Source of the DNA: Cyanobacteria bacterium M_surface_10_m2_179
Lineage (GTDB): Bacteria; Cyanobacteriota; Cyanobacteriia; PCC-6307; Cyanobiaceae
Direction: 5' to 3'
Length of the DNA stretch: 40,931 nucleotides
Assembly (NCBI GenBank): GCA_016882545.1
Contig: VGPW01000005.1
Coordinates: forward strand, 1 to 40,931
Of the stretch, positions 8,331-16,104 are shown piece after piece. The translations under genes were made by a program, and so were the position numbers. A model generated the notes under the pieces. That model was not told the DNA's origin and did not search any database. It saw nothing but the letters and a program-made list of their open reading frames with translations. Position 1 is the stretch's first letter; each line of letters starts with the position of its first letter.

Positions 8331-9092
8331 ATGACGGCCTCATCCGCCACAACAGCTCCAGCGGCGAAAGAAACGATCCTGGTGGTCGACGACGAAGCCA
8401 GCATCCGCCGAATCCTGGAAACGCGTCTGTCGATGATCGGCTACCAGGTGGTCACCGCCTGCGACGGCCAGGAAGCGCTGGAGGCCTTCCGCCGCACCAA
8501 CCCCGATCTGGTGGTGCTCGACGTGATGATGCCGAAGCTCGATGGCTACGGCGTCTGCCAGGAGCTGCGCAAGGAATCGGATGTGCCGATCGTGATGCTC
8601 ACGGCTCTGGGCGATGTGGCCGACCGCATCACCGGCCTCGAGCTCGGCGCCGACGACTACGTGGTGAAGCCCTTCAGCCCCAAGGAGCTGGAAGCCCGCA
8701 TCCGCTGCGTGCTGCGCCGGGTGGAGAAGGACAGCATTGCCGGCATCCCCAACTCCGGGATCATCCAGGTGGCCGACCTGCGCATCGACACCAACAAGCG
8801 GCAGGTGTATCGCGGCGAGGAGCGCATCCGCCTCACCGGCATGGAGTTCAGCCTGCTGGAGCTGCTGGTGGGCCGCAGCGGCGAACCGTTCAGCCGCGGC
8901 GAAATTCTCAAAGAGGTGTGGGGCTACACGCCGGAGCGTCATGTGGACACCCGGGTGGTGGATGTTCATATCTCCCGGCTGCGCTCCAAACTGGAAGACG
9001 ATCCGGCCAACCCCGAGCTGATCCTCACGGCCCGCGGCACCGGTTATCTGTTCCAACGCATCGTTGACGCCGTTGCCACCGAAGCCCTCTGA
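8331..9092 (+). CDS. rpaB: Response regulator RpaB (Ycf27, OmpR family)
   Basis: This is the essential cyanobacterial/plastid response regulator that controls high-light and photosystem genes through HLR1 sites. The receiver domain (about 14-130) has VVDDE, phospho-acceptor Asp near 64 in VVLDVMMPKLDG and Lys in YVVKPFSPKE. The winged-helix domain (about 150-245) includes [44 protein letters not shown], of which the VVDVHISRLRSKLE part is typical of this family. The length is 253. The N-terminal 13 residues are a Thr/Ala-rich extension before the first strand. The ATG at 8331 follows the radA-rpaB spacer. Its 3' end overlaps the longest plsX frame by 29 bases. Confidence 0.92.
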   Translation: MTASSATTAPAAKETILVVDDEASIRRILETRLSMIGYQVVTACDGQEALEAFRRTNPDLVVLDVMMPKLDGYGVCQELRKESDVPIVMLTALGDVADRITGLELGADDYVVKPFSPKELEARIRCVLRRVEKDSIAGIPNSGIIQVADLRIDTNKRQVYRGEERIRLTGMEFSLLELLVGRSGEPFSRGEILKEVWGYTPERHVDTRVVDVHISRLRSKLEDDPANPELILTARGTGYLFQRIVDAVATEAL

Positions 9093-10413
9093 CGCCCCAG
9101 GCCACGGCTCCAACCGCCGCGGACGGCCCCGCGCCATCCGCCGCCTGGTGATCTGGTATCGCCGCAACGCAGCGGTGACCAGCCTGGTGGGCACCGCTGC
9201 GGCCACCGCCAATGCCGCCGGCTCCATGGCGGGTTCCGTGGCCGGCAGCGCTGCCGGTGCAGCGGCGGGCGCGGCCAACACCGTGCTGCAGCCGCTGGTG
9301 TTTGATCCGTTGCGCCGGCTGCAGCGCGGCGTGAGCGGCAGCGAAGGCACACCGATCAACGACGCCGAGCGCCTCTGGGTGGCCGTGGATGGCATGGGGG
9401 GCGACTATGCCCCAGGGCCGATCCTGGAGGGCTGCCTGCGGGCGGTGCGCCTGCTGCCCCTGCGTGTGAAATTTGTGGCCGAAGCCACCGCTGTGGCCGC
9501 CGCCGTGGCCGAGCTCAACCTCAGCGACGAGCTGGAGGCCGCCCAGCAGGACGGCCTGATCGATCTGGTGCCCAGCGGGGTGTCAGTGGGCATGGATGAA
9601 GAAGCCACCGTGGTGCGCAAGAAGCGCGACGCCAGCATCAACCTGGCCATGGATCTGGTGAAGGCCGGCGAGGCCACCGCCGTGTATTCCGCCGGCAACT
9701 CCGGCGCCGTGATGGCCTCGGCGATCTTCCGGCTGGGGCGCCTCAAAGGCATCGATCGCCCCGCCATCGGCGCCCTGTTCCCCACCAAAGACCCTGAGCA
9801 GCAGGTGTTGGTGCTCGATGTGGGCGCCAACATGGATGCCAAGCCCGCCTATCTGCACCAGTGGGCTCTGCTGGGCAACATCTACAGCCGTGATGTGCTG
9901 CAGGTGAGCCAGCCCCGGGTGGGCCTGCTCAACATCGGCGAGGAGGAGTGCAAGGGCAACGACCTGGCCCTGCGCACCTATCCGCTGATGGCGGAGGAAA
10001 CCCGCTTTCAGTTCGCGGGGAACTGCGAGGGCCGCGATGTGCTCTCCGGCGAGTTCGACGTGGTGGTGTGCGACGGCTTCACCGGCAACGTGCTGCTGAA
10101 GTTCCTGGAGAGCGTGGGCAGCGTGTTGCTGGATGTGCTCAAGGCCGAGTTGCCCCGGGGCCGCCGCGGCAAGGTGGGCTCCGCCTTCCTGATGAGCAAC
10201 CTGCGCCGCATCAAGAAGCGCCTCGACCACGCCGAGCACGGCGGCGCCCTGCTGCTGGGGGTGAACGGCGTGTGCGTGATCGGCCACGGCAGCAGCAAGG
10301 CCCTCTCGGTGGTGAGTGCCCTGCGCATCGCCCACTCCGCCGCCAACCACGACGTGATGGAGGACCTGCAGCGGCTGAGCAACAGCGCCGAGGCCGCCAT
10401 TGCCTGTGGTTGA
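9064..10413 (+). CDS. plsX: Phosphate acyltransferase PlsX with N-terminal extension
   Basis: PlsX makes acyl-phosphate from acyl-ACP for phospholipid synthesis. The catalytic core begins at about residue 104 with VAVDGMGGDYAPG, and continues with SAGNSGAVMASA, DVGANMDAKPAYL, LLNIGEEECKGN and FVGNCEG-like FAGNCEGRD. Before the core lies an extension of about 100 residues: a basic segment (about 17-36), then an Ala/Gly-rich stretch with small residues at regular spacing (about 38-72) and a hydrophobic QPLVFDPL. Typical bacterial PlsX is about 330-350 residues, against 449 here. The start is uncertain: TTG at 9064 overlaps rpaB by 29 bases, and GTG at 9148 would shorten it by 28 residues. It is the first gene of the lipid block. 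Confidence 0.9.
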   Translation: MTPLPPKPSDAPGHGSNRRGRPRAIRRLVIWYRRNAAVTSLVGTAAATANAAGSMAGSVAGSAAGAAAGAANTVLQPLVFDPLRRLQRGVSGSEGTPINDAERLWVAVDGMGGDYAPGPILEGCLRAVRLLPLRVKFVAEATAVAAAVAELNLSDELEAAQQDGLIDLVPSGVSVGMDEEATVVRKKRDASINLAMDLVKAGEATAVYSAGNSGAVMASAIFRLGRLKGIDRPAIGALFPTKDPEQQVLVLDVGANMDAKPAYLHQWALLGNIYSRDVLQVSQPRVGLLNIGEEECKGNDLALRTYPLMAEETRFQFAGNCEGRDVLSGEFDVVVCDGFTGNVLLKFLESVGSVLLDVLKAELPRGRRGKVGSAFLMSNLRRIKKRLDHAEHGGALLLGVNGVCVIGHGSSKALSVVSALRIAHSAANHDVMEDLQRLSNSAEAAIACG

Positions 10414-10438
10414 CTGACGGCACCGTTGGGTTGAACCG

Positions 10439-11461
10439 GTGGGGCTGGGCCAGATCAACAGCTACGGCATGGCCCTGGTGGGATCCGGCAGCGCCGTTCC
10501 CGCCATCAGCATCAGCAACCAGCAGCTGAGCGAGCGGGTCGACACCAGCGACGAATGGATCCGCACCCGCACCGGCATCGGCGCCCGCCGCATCTGCGCC
10601 GCCGATGAACCGCTCACGGTGTTGGCCAGCCGAGCCGCCCAGGCCGCCCTCGACCATGCCGGCTGGGCCGCCGAGGATCTGGATCTGATCCTGATGGCCA
10701 CCTCCAGCCCCGACGATCTCTTTGGCACCGCACCAAGAGTTCAGGGGGTGATCGGTGCCCGCAACGCCGTGGCCTTCGATCTCACCGCCGCTTGCAGTGG
10801 CTTTCTGTTTGCCCTGATCACGGCGGGCCAATACCTACGCAGCGGCGCCATGCGCCGGGCCCTGGTGATCGGCGCCGATCAGCTGAGCCGCTGGGTGGAT
10901 TGGGACGACCGCACCACCTGCGTGTTGTTCGGCGATGGCGCCGCCGCGGTGGCGGTGGAAGCCTGCCCGGATGAGCAGAACGGCCTGCTGGGCTTCCGCA
11001 TGCACTCCGACGGCAGCCGCAACGGCTGCCTCACCCTGGCCCAGACCGACACCCACGCCAACGTGCTCGGCGGCGTCAGCGCCCAGGTGGGTGGGTTCGC
11101 GCCCCTGCGCATGAACGGCCAGGAGGTGTACAAGTTTGCGGTGCGGGAAGTGCCCGCCGTGCTCAAGGAGCTGCTGGACAGCACCGGCACCCCCGCCTCG
11201 GAGCTCAACTGGCTGCTGCTGCACCAGGCCAACCAGCGCATTCTCGATGCCGTGGCCGATCGTTTTGCCATTCCCCAGGAGCGGGTGCTGAGCAACCTCG
11301 CCAGCTACGGCAACACCTCCGCCGCCACCATTCCCTTGATGCTGGATGAGGCGGTGAAGGATGGGCGCGTGAAGCCCGGCGATCTGATCGCCAGCAGCGG
11401 CTTCGGCGCCGGCCTCAGCTGGGGTGGGGCGCTGCTGCGCTGGGCGGGCCCGCAGGGCTGA
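10439..11461 (+). CDS. fabH: 3-oxoacyl-ACP synthase III (FabH)
   Basis: FabH condenses acetyl-CoA with malonyl-ACP to start fatty acid synthesis. The catalytic triad is visible: Cys in AACSGF (about 119), His in LLLHQANQRI (about 261) and Asn in SNLASYGNTSAA (about 291). Other family motifs are VDTSDEWIRTRTGI and the C-terminal SSGFGAGLSWGGALLRW. The start is either GTG at 10439 or ATG at 10469; the ATG would put the active Cys at 109, close to the usual position. No clear ribosome-binding site favours either. It lies 25 bases after plsX. Confidence 0.94.
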   Translation: MGLGQINSYGMALVGSGSAVPAISISNQQLSERVDTSDEWIRTRTGIGARRICAADEPLTVLASRAAQAALDHAGWAAEDLDLILMATSSPDDLFGTAPRVQGVIGARNAVAFDLTAACSGFLFALITAGQYLRSGAMRRALVIGADQLSRWVDWDDRTTCVLFGDGAAAVAVEACPDEQNGLLGFRMHSDGSRNGCLTLAQTDTHANVLGGVSAQVGGFAPLRMNGQEVYKFAVREVPAVLKELLDSTGTPASELNWLLLHQANQRILDAVADRFAIPQERVLSNLASYGNTSAATIPLMLDEAVKDGRVKPGDLIASSGFGAGLSWGGALLRWAGPQG

Positions 11462-11520
11462 GCGGGCCAGGATCTCAGCCCCGCCGCGTAATCTCCCCCC
11501 CACAGTGCAAGCGTGCGGCC

Positions 11521-12411
11521 ATGGGTATCGCCTGGGTCTTTCCCGGACAGGGCTCACAGAAGGTGGGCATGGCCGCCGGGGTGCTCGAGCTGACCGGCGC
11601 CGCTGAACGCTTTGCCGCCGCCTCCGAGCTGCTGGGGCGCAACCTGCTGGCCATCTGCGCCGGTGAAGCCGAGGGTGAGCTGAGCGATCTCAACGACACC
11701 CGCAACACCCAGCCCGCGCTGTTTGTAATCGAAAGCCTGCTGGTGGATGGCCTGAAGGCCCAGGGCCGCAGCGCCGATTGCGTGGCCGGCCACAGCCTCG
11801 GCGAACTGGTGGCGCTCTACGCCGCCGGCGTCTTCGATGTGGAGACAGGCCTGCAGCTGATGAAAACCCGCAGCGAGCTGATGGCCGCTGCCGGCGGCGG
11901 CGCCATGACCGCCGTGATGGGATTCGATCGCGCCGAGCTGGACCAATTGGTGGCCGCCACCGACGGGGTGGTGATCGCCAACGACAACAGCAGCGCCCAG
12001 GTGGTGCTCTCGGGCAGCCCCGACGCCGTGGCCGCGGTGAGCGGTGCACTGAAATGCAAGCGGGCCATCCCCCTGGCGGTGAGCGGCGCCTTCCACTCCC
12101 CTTTCATGCAGCAGGCCGCTGAGGCCTTTGCCACCACCCTGGATGGGGTGACCTTCAACGACGCCAGCATCCCGGTGCTGAGCAACACCGATCCCAACCC
12201 CGAAACCAGCGGCGCCGCCCTGAAGCAACGGCTGCGCAGCCAGATGACCACCGGCGTGCGCTGGCGCGAAACCATGGAGCGCTTCAGCGCCGATGGCATC
12301 AACACCGCCGTGGAGATCGGCCCGGGCAACGTGCTGAGCGGACTGATCAAGCGCAGCTGCGAAGGGGTCACCACCGCCCAGATCAGCAGCACCGCCGACC
12401 TGGGCCTGTGA
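11521..12411 (+). CDS. fabD: Malonyl-CoA:ACP transacylase
   Basis: FabD loads malonyl groups onto acyl carrier protein for fatty acid elongation. It opens with the family signature WVFPGQGSQKVGM. The nucleophile Ser is in GHSLGE (90-95), the catalytic His is in GAFHSPFM (about 192), and a conserved Arg lies in the MKTRSELM segment (about 117). The C-terminal EIGPGNVLSGLIKR is also typical. The 296 residues fit the family. ATG at 11521 lies 59 bases after fabH. A possible -10 element TAATCT sits at 11489-11494, so the gene may have its own promoter. Its stop overlaps the next gene by 4 bases. Confidence 0.95.
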   Translation: MGIAWVFPGQGSQKVGMAAGVLELTGAAERFAAASELLGRNLLAICAGEAEGELSDLNDTRNTQPALFVIESLLVDGLKAQGRSADCVAGHSLGELVALYAAGVFDVETGLQLMKTRSELMAAAGGGAMTAVMGFDRAELDQLVAATDGVVIANDNSSAQVVLSGSPDAVAAVSGALKCKRAIPLAVSGAFHSPFMQQAAEAFATTLDGVTFNDASIPVLSNTDPNPETSGAALKQRLRSQMTTGVRWRETMERFSADGINTAVEIGPGNVLSGLIKRSCEGVTTAQISSTADLGL

Positions 12412-13163
12412 ACAAACCCGTGCAGGCCGTGAAGCGGGTGCTGCGCCGGCGCCGCAAGCCGGCCGAACCGCCGGCGCTGCTGCGCACACCCCGGCCCAGC
12501 CTCACCTACCGGCTGGTGAGCTACCTGCTGGTGTTCCCGATCTACCGGCTGCTGTTCCGCGGCCGCACCGCCGGCAACGGCAATGTGCCCCAGGAGGGCG
12601 CGCTGGTGGTGGTGGCCAACCACGGCTCTCATCTCGATCCACCGCTGCTGGGCCATGCCCTGGGCCGGCCCGTGGCCTTCATGGCCAAGGCCGAGCTGTT
12701 CCGCATTCCCGTGCTGGGGCCGATCATCCGAGCCTGCGGCGCCTACCCCGTGGCCCGCGGCGCCAGCGACCGCGAGGCGATCCGCACCGCCACCGATCGG
12801 CTCGAGCAGGGCTGGGCCACCGGTGTGTTCATCGATGGCACCCGCCAGGCCGATGGCCGCGTGAACAACCCCCAACCCGGCGCAGCCCTGCTGGCCGCCC
12901 GGGCCGGCGTGCCGCTGCTGCCGGTGGCAATCATCAACAGCCACCGGGCCCTCGGCACCGGTTCCAAGCGGGCACGGCTGGTGCCGGTGCACATCCGCAT
13001 CGGCACACCGATCCCGCCGCCGGCCTCGCGCAAGCGGGTCGACCTCGATGCCGCCACCGCCGCCTGCCAGGCCCAGATCAATGCGCTGCTGGAGCAGGGC
13101 CTGATCAGCGGCCCCGCGCTTCCTCCAGCAGTGGACCAAACCGCGCTGCCGCCCAGCTCCTGA
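12408..13163 (+). CDS. plsC: 1-acyl-sn-glycerol-3-phosphate acyltransferase-like (PlsC family)
   Basis: This membrane-associated acyltransferase is predicted to make phosphatidic acid from lysophosphatidic acid. The catalytic HX4D motif is in NHGSHLDPP (71-79), block III is FIDGTR (141-146, usually FPEGTR), and block IV is GVPLLPVAI. The N-terminus is strongly basic (residues 4-20), followed by a hydrophobic segment YRLVSYLLVFPIYRLLF that may attach it to the membrane. The GTG start is in GTGA overlapping the fabD stop by 4 bases, a coupled arrangement. Its last 59 bases overlap the 3' end of the convergent DUF218 gene. The exact acyl acceptor is inferred from the family and the plsX-fabH-fabD context. 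Confidence 0.85.
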   Translation: MNKPVQAVKRVLRRRRKPAEPPALLRTPRPSLTYRLVSYLLVFPIYRLLFRGRTAGNGNVPQEGALVVVANHGSHLDPPLLGHALGRPVAFMAKAELFRIPVLGPIIRACGAYPVARGASDREAIRTATDRLEQGWATGVFIDGTRQADGRVNNPQPGAALLAARAGVPLLPVAIINSHRALGTGSKRARLVPVHIRIGTPIPPPASRKRVDLDAATAACQAQINALLEQGLISGPALPPAVDQTALPPSS

Positions 13164-13743
13164 GATCACGGCCGGTGACCACCCAAAGGGCGGCGCGGGC
13201 GCCGTCGCCCCACACCTTGCGCCAGTGCTCCGGCTTGCAGCGCCCGCCGCAGGGCACTTCCACCGGCGTGAGCCCGATGCCGCGGCTACCCGCCACAAAC
13301 CAGCCCACGAGCAGGGCCCGCTGCATGTGATCGCTGCTGGTCACCAGCAACACATGACGCACCTTGGCGCGCTTGAGCTCATCCACCACTGAGGTGAAGT
13401 TGCTGAGGGTGTCGGTGGCGCGGTAGTCGAGCTGCACCCGGCCGGCATCGAGGCCCTGATGATCGAACAGCCAGTGGGCGTATTCCGGGTTGCTGCCGCC
13501 GCTCACCAGCACGGGCAGGCCATCGCGCTGGGCCAGCTCCGCCGCCACCCGTTCGCGGTCCACATCCCCCCCCAACACCAGGATCAACTGGGGCGGCGGC
13601 AACGGTGGCTGCCACAGCCCCCGCGACAGCACCAGCAATCCCGCTGCTGCCAGCAGCGCGAGCCACCAGCGCCCCCGCCGGGGCCTACGGCGAGGGCGCT
13701 GGCTGGCCCTTGGCCGCACCCGACGGGGAGGCCTGGCGGTCAC
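13105..13743 (-). CDS. DUF218 (YdcF-like) membrane-anchored protein
   Basis: This is a DUF218/YdcF-family protein of 212 residues. The N-terminal 25 residues are extremely Arg/Pro-rich, followed by one membrane segment (about 26-43). A soluble domain then has LILVLGGDVDRERVAAELA, VSGGSNPEYA, an acidic-to-Thr segment ATDTLSNFTSVV and HVLLVTSSDHMQRA, all typical of the fold. Known members act in envelope biology, but the substrate is generally undefined. The GTG start at 13743 overlaps the tsaB stop by 4 bases, so it is the last gene of the ycf34-tsaB-DUF218 chain. Its 3' end overlaps that of the plsC-like gene by 59 bases. Confidence 0.8.
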   Translation of the reverse strand: MTARPPRRVRPRASQRPRRRPRRGRWWLALLAAAGLLVLSRGLWQPPLPPPQLILVLGGDVDRERVAAELAQRDGLPVLVSGGSNPEYAHWLFDHQGLDAGRVQLDYRATDTLSNFTSVVDELKRAKVRHVLLVTSSDHMQRALLVGWFVAGSRGIGLTPVEVPCGGRCKPEHWRKVWGDGARAALWVVTGRDLRSWAAARFGPLLEEARGR

Positions 13744-14393
13744 AGGCCCTCCACCGGGCTGGTGGGGTAGATCGGCAGTACCGGCTGCCAGGGCCCTGGC
13801 AGGGCCTGGGCATGGGCCAGCTGACCCAGCTGCAGCAGCTGCAGCGCATCCTCAGCAGGATCCACCAGCGCCGCGCAACTGGGCTCCGGACCTTCGGGCG
13901 CCCCTGGCCAGGGCTCCGTGGGCCGAAACAGACGCGGCAGCTCCAGCTCCGCCACGCCACCGAGGGCCGCGGGATTAGGGCCGTAACAGCCCGCCACCGT
14001 GCCGCGGCGGAGCAGCTCCTGTGCCAGCCAGAAGCGCGGCTGCGCCTGCATCGCAGCACCGGGCTGGGCCAGGCGGCGGGCCATCAACAGAAAACTGCTG
14101 AAACCATGCAGCGGGCACTGCAACTGCTGGGCCAGGGTGCGGGCCAGCACCACGGTGAGCCGGGTGCCAGTGAAGCCACCAGGGCCGGTGGCCACCACCA
14201 GCCGGCCGATCTCGGGCCAGCGCTCAGCCGGCAACACCTGTTCGAGGCAGGGGAGCAACGCATTGGAGAGTGCCCGCCCCAGGGGGAAGCAGGCCGGCGG
14301 CGCTGGAGGTTCAGCAGTGCCCAGGGGCTGCACAGCCACCGCCAGGGTTTCGCTGGAGCTGTGCAGGGCCAGCAGCAGGGTGGGCGCCGTCAT
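13740..14393 (-). CDS. tsaB: tRNA threonylcarbamoyladenosine biosynthesis protein TsaB (YeaZ)
   Basis: TsaB is the scaffold partner of TsaD in making the t6A modification at position 37 of ANN-decoding tRNAs. The actin-like fold start LLLALHSSSETLAVAV (about 6-21) and the family motif VATGPGGFTGTRLTVVLARTLAQ (about 66-88) are clear, apart from the less conserved C-terminal half typical of the family. It has 217 residues with ATG at 14393; a longer frame to 14474 would overlap ycf34 heavily. It overlaps ycf34 by 4 bases upstream and DUF218 by 4 downstream. The tRNA-Asn in this window is a t6A substrate by its anticodon class. Confidence 0.88.
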   Translation of the reverse strand: MTAPTLLLALHSSSETLAVAVQPLGTAEPPAPPACFPLGRALSNALLPCLEQVLPAERWPEIGRLVVATGPGGFTGTRLTVVLARTLAQQLQCPLHGFSSFLLMARRLAQPGAAMQAQPRFWLAQELLRRGTVAGCYGPNPAALGGVAELELPRLFRPTEPWPGAPEGPEPSCAALVDPAEDALQLLQLGQLAHAQALPGPWQPVLPIYPTSPVEGL

Positions 14394-14641
14394 CGGGGCA
14401 GCACCTGATCCGGGCAGAGGCGCTGCCAGCGGCCGCGATCGAGGCTGAAGCTCTCGCAGGCGCGCACATCCCACTCCACGCCCACCTGCCCAGCCGGCAG
14501 GTTGTGCACCTGCACATGGATGCGCGGTTGCTCAGGCACGAAAGCCGGTTCCAAGGTGAGATGAGCGGCGCCGTGCTGACGCTCCACAGCGTGGTAGGCC
14601 TGACATTGATCCACCCAGCGGCAATCCACGCAGATGCACAT
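14390..14641 (-). CDS. ycf34: Ycf34 family protein
   Basis: This is a small cyanobacterial/plastid protein of 83 residues linked to photosynthetic electron transport and reported to carry an Fe-S cluster. The N-terminus MCICVDCRWVDQCQAYHAVE shows the diagnostic cysteines at 2, 4, 7 and 13, with another Cys at 62 and at 76. ATG at 14641 is fixed by this motif; a longer frame to 14947 would run antisense through cca. It leads the ycf34-tsaB-DUF218 chain and is divergent from cca, whose likely GTG start at 14670 leaves only 28 bases between. Any shared promoter must overlap coding sequence. Confidence 0.9.
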   Translation of the reverse strand: MCICVDCRWVDQCQAYHAVERQHGAAHLTLEPAFVPEQPRIHVQVHNLPAGQVGVEWDVRACESFSLDRGRWQRLCPDQVLPR

Positions 14642-14669
14642 GCCCGGCGCCGCAGCGGATGGGGCCATT

Positions 14670-15902
14670 GTGACCCCTGCAGCGCTGACGCAGCTGGCCT
14701 GGCAACGCCTGCAACCGGAATGCTGGCCGCTGCCACGCCAGGCCTTCCCCACCGGCGCCGTGTTGGTGGGAGGCGCCGTGCGCGATGCCCTGCTCGATCG
14801 CCTGGCCCCCCAGCCCGATCTCGACCTGGTGGTGGAGGGCGATGCGGTGCAACTCTGCCGCCAGCTGAGCCGCACCCATGGCGGCAGCGCCGTGGTGCTC
14901 GATGCCGAACGCTCGATCGCCCGGCTGGTGATCCGCGGCTGGAGCATCGATCTGGCCCGCCGGGAGGGCGAGAGCGTGGAGGCCGACCTGCGGCGGCGCG
15001 ACTACACGATCAACGCCATGGCCCTGCCGCTGGCCGACGCGGCTCTCCTGCTGGATCCGCTGGAGGGGCTGAAGCATCTGCAGGCTGGCCTGCTGGTGGC
15101 GGTGGCGGAGCAGAACCTGCTCGATGACCCCCTGCGGCTGCTGCGCGGTCTGCGGCTGGCGGCGGAGCTGGGCTTCGAACTGGAACCGCGCAGCCTCGCG
15201 TGGCTGCAGCAGCACCACCACACCCTGGCGGCGGTGGCGGGCGAGCGGGTGCTGGCGGAGCTGGAGAAACTGGCGGCGGCGCCCCATGGCGAGCGGGAGC
15301 TGGCCCGCTGCCTGGAGCTGCAGTTGCTCGCCCCCTGGTGCGACCGCGGCGACGCCAAACAACTGCAACACTGCAACGCGCCGAACGCCAGGGCGCTGGG
15401 CCTCACAGCCCAGGAGCAAACCGATGTTGTAGCGCTGGCGCGCCTGGCCGCCTGCCTCAGCGGCGCCGGCCTGCGCAAGCTGAACAGCAGCCGCAAACTG
15501 CAGCAGCGGGTGGAGCGCCTGCGGCAGTGGCAAGCCCAGGTGACGAGCGCCGCCAGCGCCGATGCGCTCACCGATGCAGAACGCGTGCAGTTGCACCGCG
15601 ATCTCGACACCGACCTACCGGCCCTGCTGCTGGGCTGGTCGCCTGAGAGCGCCGCCACCTGGATGCAGCGCTGGCGCGATCCCCATGATCCGTTGTTTCA
15701 CCCACGGCCAGCGCTCGATGGCAGCACCCTGCAGCGGGATCTGGGCATGCGTGCCTCCCCGGAACTGGGACAGCTGCTGCATCACCTGATGGTGCAGCAG
15801 GCCTTCGGGCGGATCAGCAGCCGCGCCGATGCGCTGCAACAGGCGCAGCAATGGCTCGAATCTCCTCAACTGCGTAGCGAAGGGGCACCACGCCGTGATT
15901 AA
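14670..15902 (+). CDS. cca: CCA-adding tRNA nucleotidyltransferase / poly(A) polymerase family
   Basis: This class II nucleotidyltransferase would add or repair the tRNA 3' CCA, which is consistent with the tRNA gene here lacking encoded CCA. From the GTG at 14670 the GGAVRD motif is at 34-39 and the metal-binding DLDLVVEGDA starts near 50. RRRDYTINAMA (about 110-120) and DDPLRLLRGLRLAAELGFELE (about 152-172) follow. An ATG at 14634 in the same frame would add 12 residues but would overlap divergent ycf34 by 8 bases. The family also contains poly(A) polymerases, so CCA versus A addition is not settled by motif alone. Confidence 0.88.
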   Translation: MTPAALTQLAWQRLQPECWPLPRQAFPTGAVLVGGAVRDALLDRLAPQPDLDLVVEGDAVQLCRQLSRTHGGSAVVLDAERSIARLVIRGWSIDLARREGESVEADLRRRDYTINAMALPLADAALLLDPLEGLKHLQAGLLVAVAEQNLLDDPLRLLRGLRLAAELGFELEPRSLAWLQQHHHTLAAVAGERVLAELEKLAAAPHGERELARCLELQLLAPWCDRGDAKQLQHCNAPNARALGLTAQEQTDVVALARLAACLSGAGLRKLNSSRKLQQRVERLRQWQAQVTSAASADALTDAERVQLHRDLDTDLPALLLGWSPESAATWMQRWRDPHDPLFHPRPALDGSTLQRDLGMRASPELGQLLHHLMVQQAFGRISSRADALQQAQQWLESPQLRSEGAPRRD

Positions 15903-16065
15903 CTTTCCGTGCAAAGGCGTTTATGACGACCTGATTCGCGCCAGTACGGACGCTGAGATCTCGCCAGTTCGGTTAACAGCCTTGAAACGCTCTTCAACAA
16001 CGCTGCAGATCCAGCGGTTGCTTGAACAGCGCGCAACACCCAACCGCGTGATATCCGCCCGTTAG
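15895..16065 (+). CDS. Possible 56-codon ORF in the RNA-binding protein leader
   Basis: GTG at 15895 overlaps the cca stop by 8 bases and opens 56 codons ending TAG at 16063-16065. The product begins MINFPCKGVYDDLIRAST and ends in a basic tail. I do not recognise it. The segment is visibly less GC-rich than its neighbours and lacks their strong G/C third-position bias, so it may be leader RNA rather than a gene. The next start (16105) is 39 bases beyond the stop. Confidence 0.25.
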   Translation: MINFPCKGVYDDLIRASTDAEISPVRLTALKRSSTTLQIQRLLEQRATPNRVISAR

Positions 16066-16104
16066 GCCAGAACACGTTTTTCCTTCCCTCTCCCCGACAT
16101 CCCC
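15903..16104 (+). promoter_or_regulatory. Leader of the RRM protein gene with competing stems
   Basis: This 202-base spacer contains two stems that use the same 5' bases. GCGGTTG at 16014-16020 pairs with CAACCGC at 16041-16047 (7 bp). GTTGC at 16017-16021 instead pairs with GCAAC at 16033-16037 (5 bp, 11-base loop). The segment 16070-16104 is pyrimidine-rich. RRM-protein genes of cyanobacteria are often cold-regulated through long leaders; that this is one is inference. Confidence 0.35.

Noticed and set aside
11817-13298. A 493-codon minus-strand frame opposite fabD and the plsC-like gene
   Set aside because: It is antisense to two genes with catalytic motifs and has a low-complexity product.
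14532-15596. A 354-codon minus-strand frame opposite cca
   Set aside because: It is a shadow frame rich in Gln, His and Ala; cca is supported by GGAVRD and other motifs.
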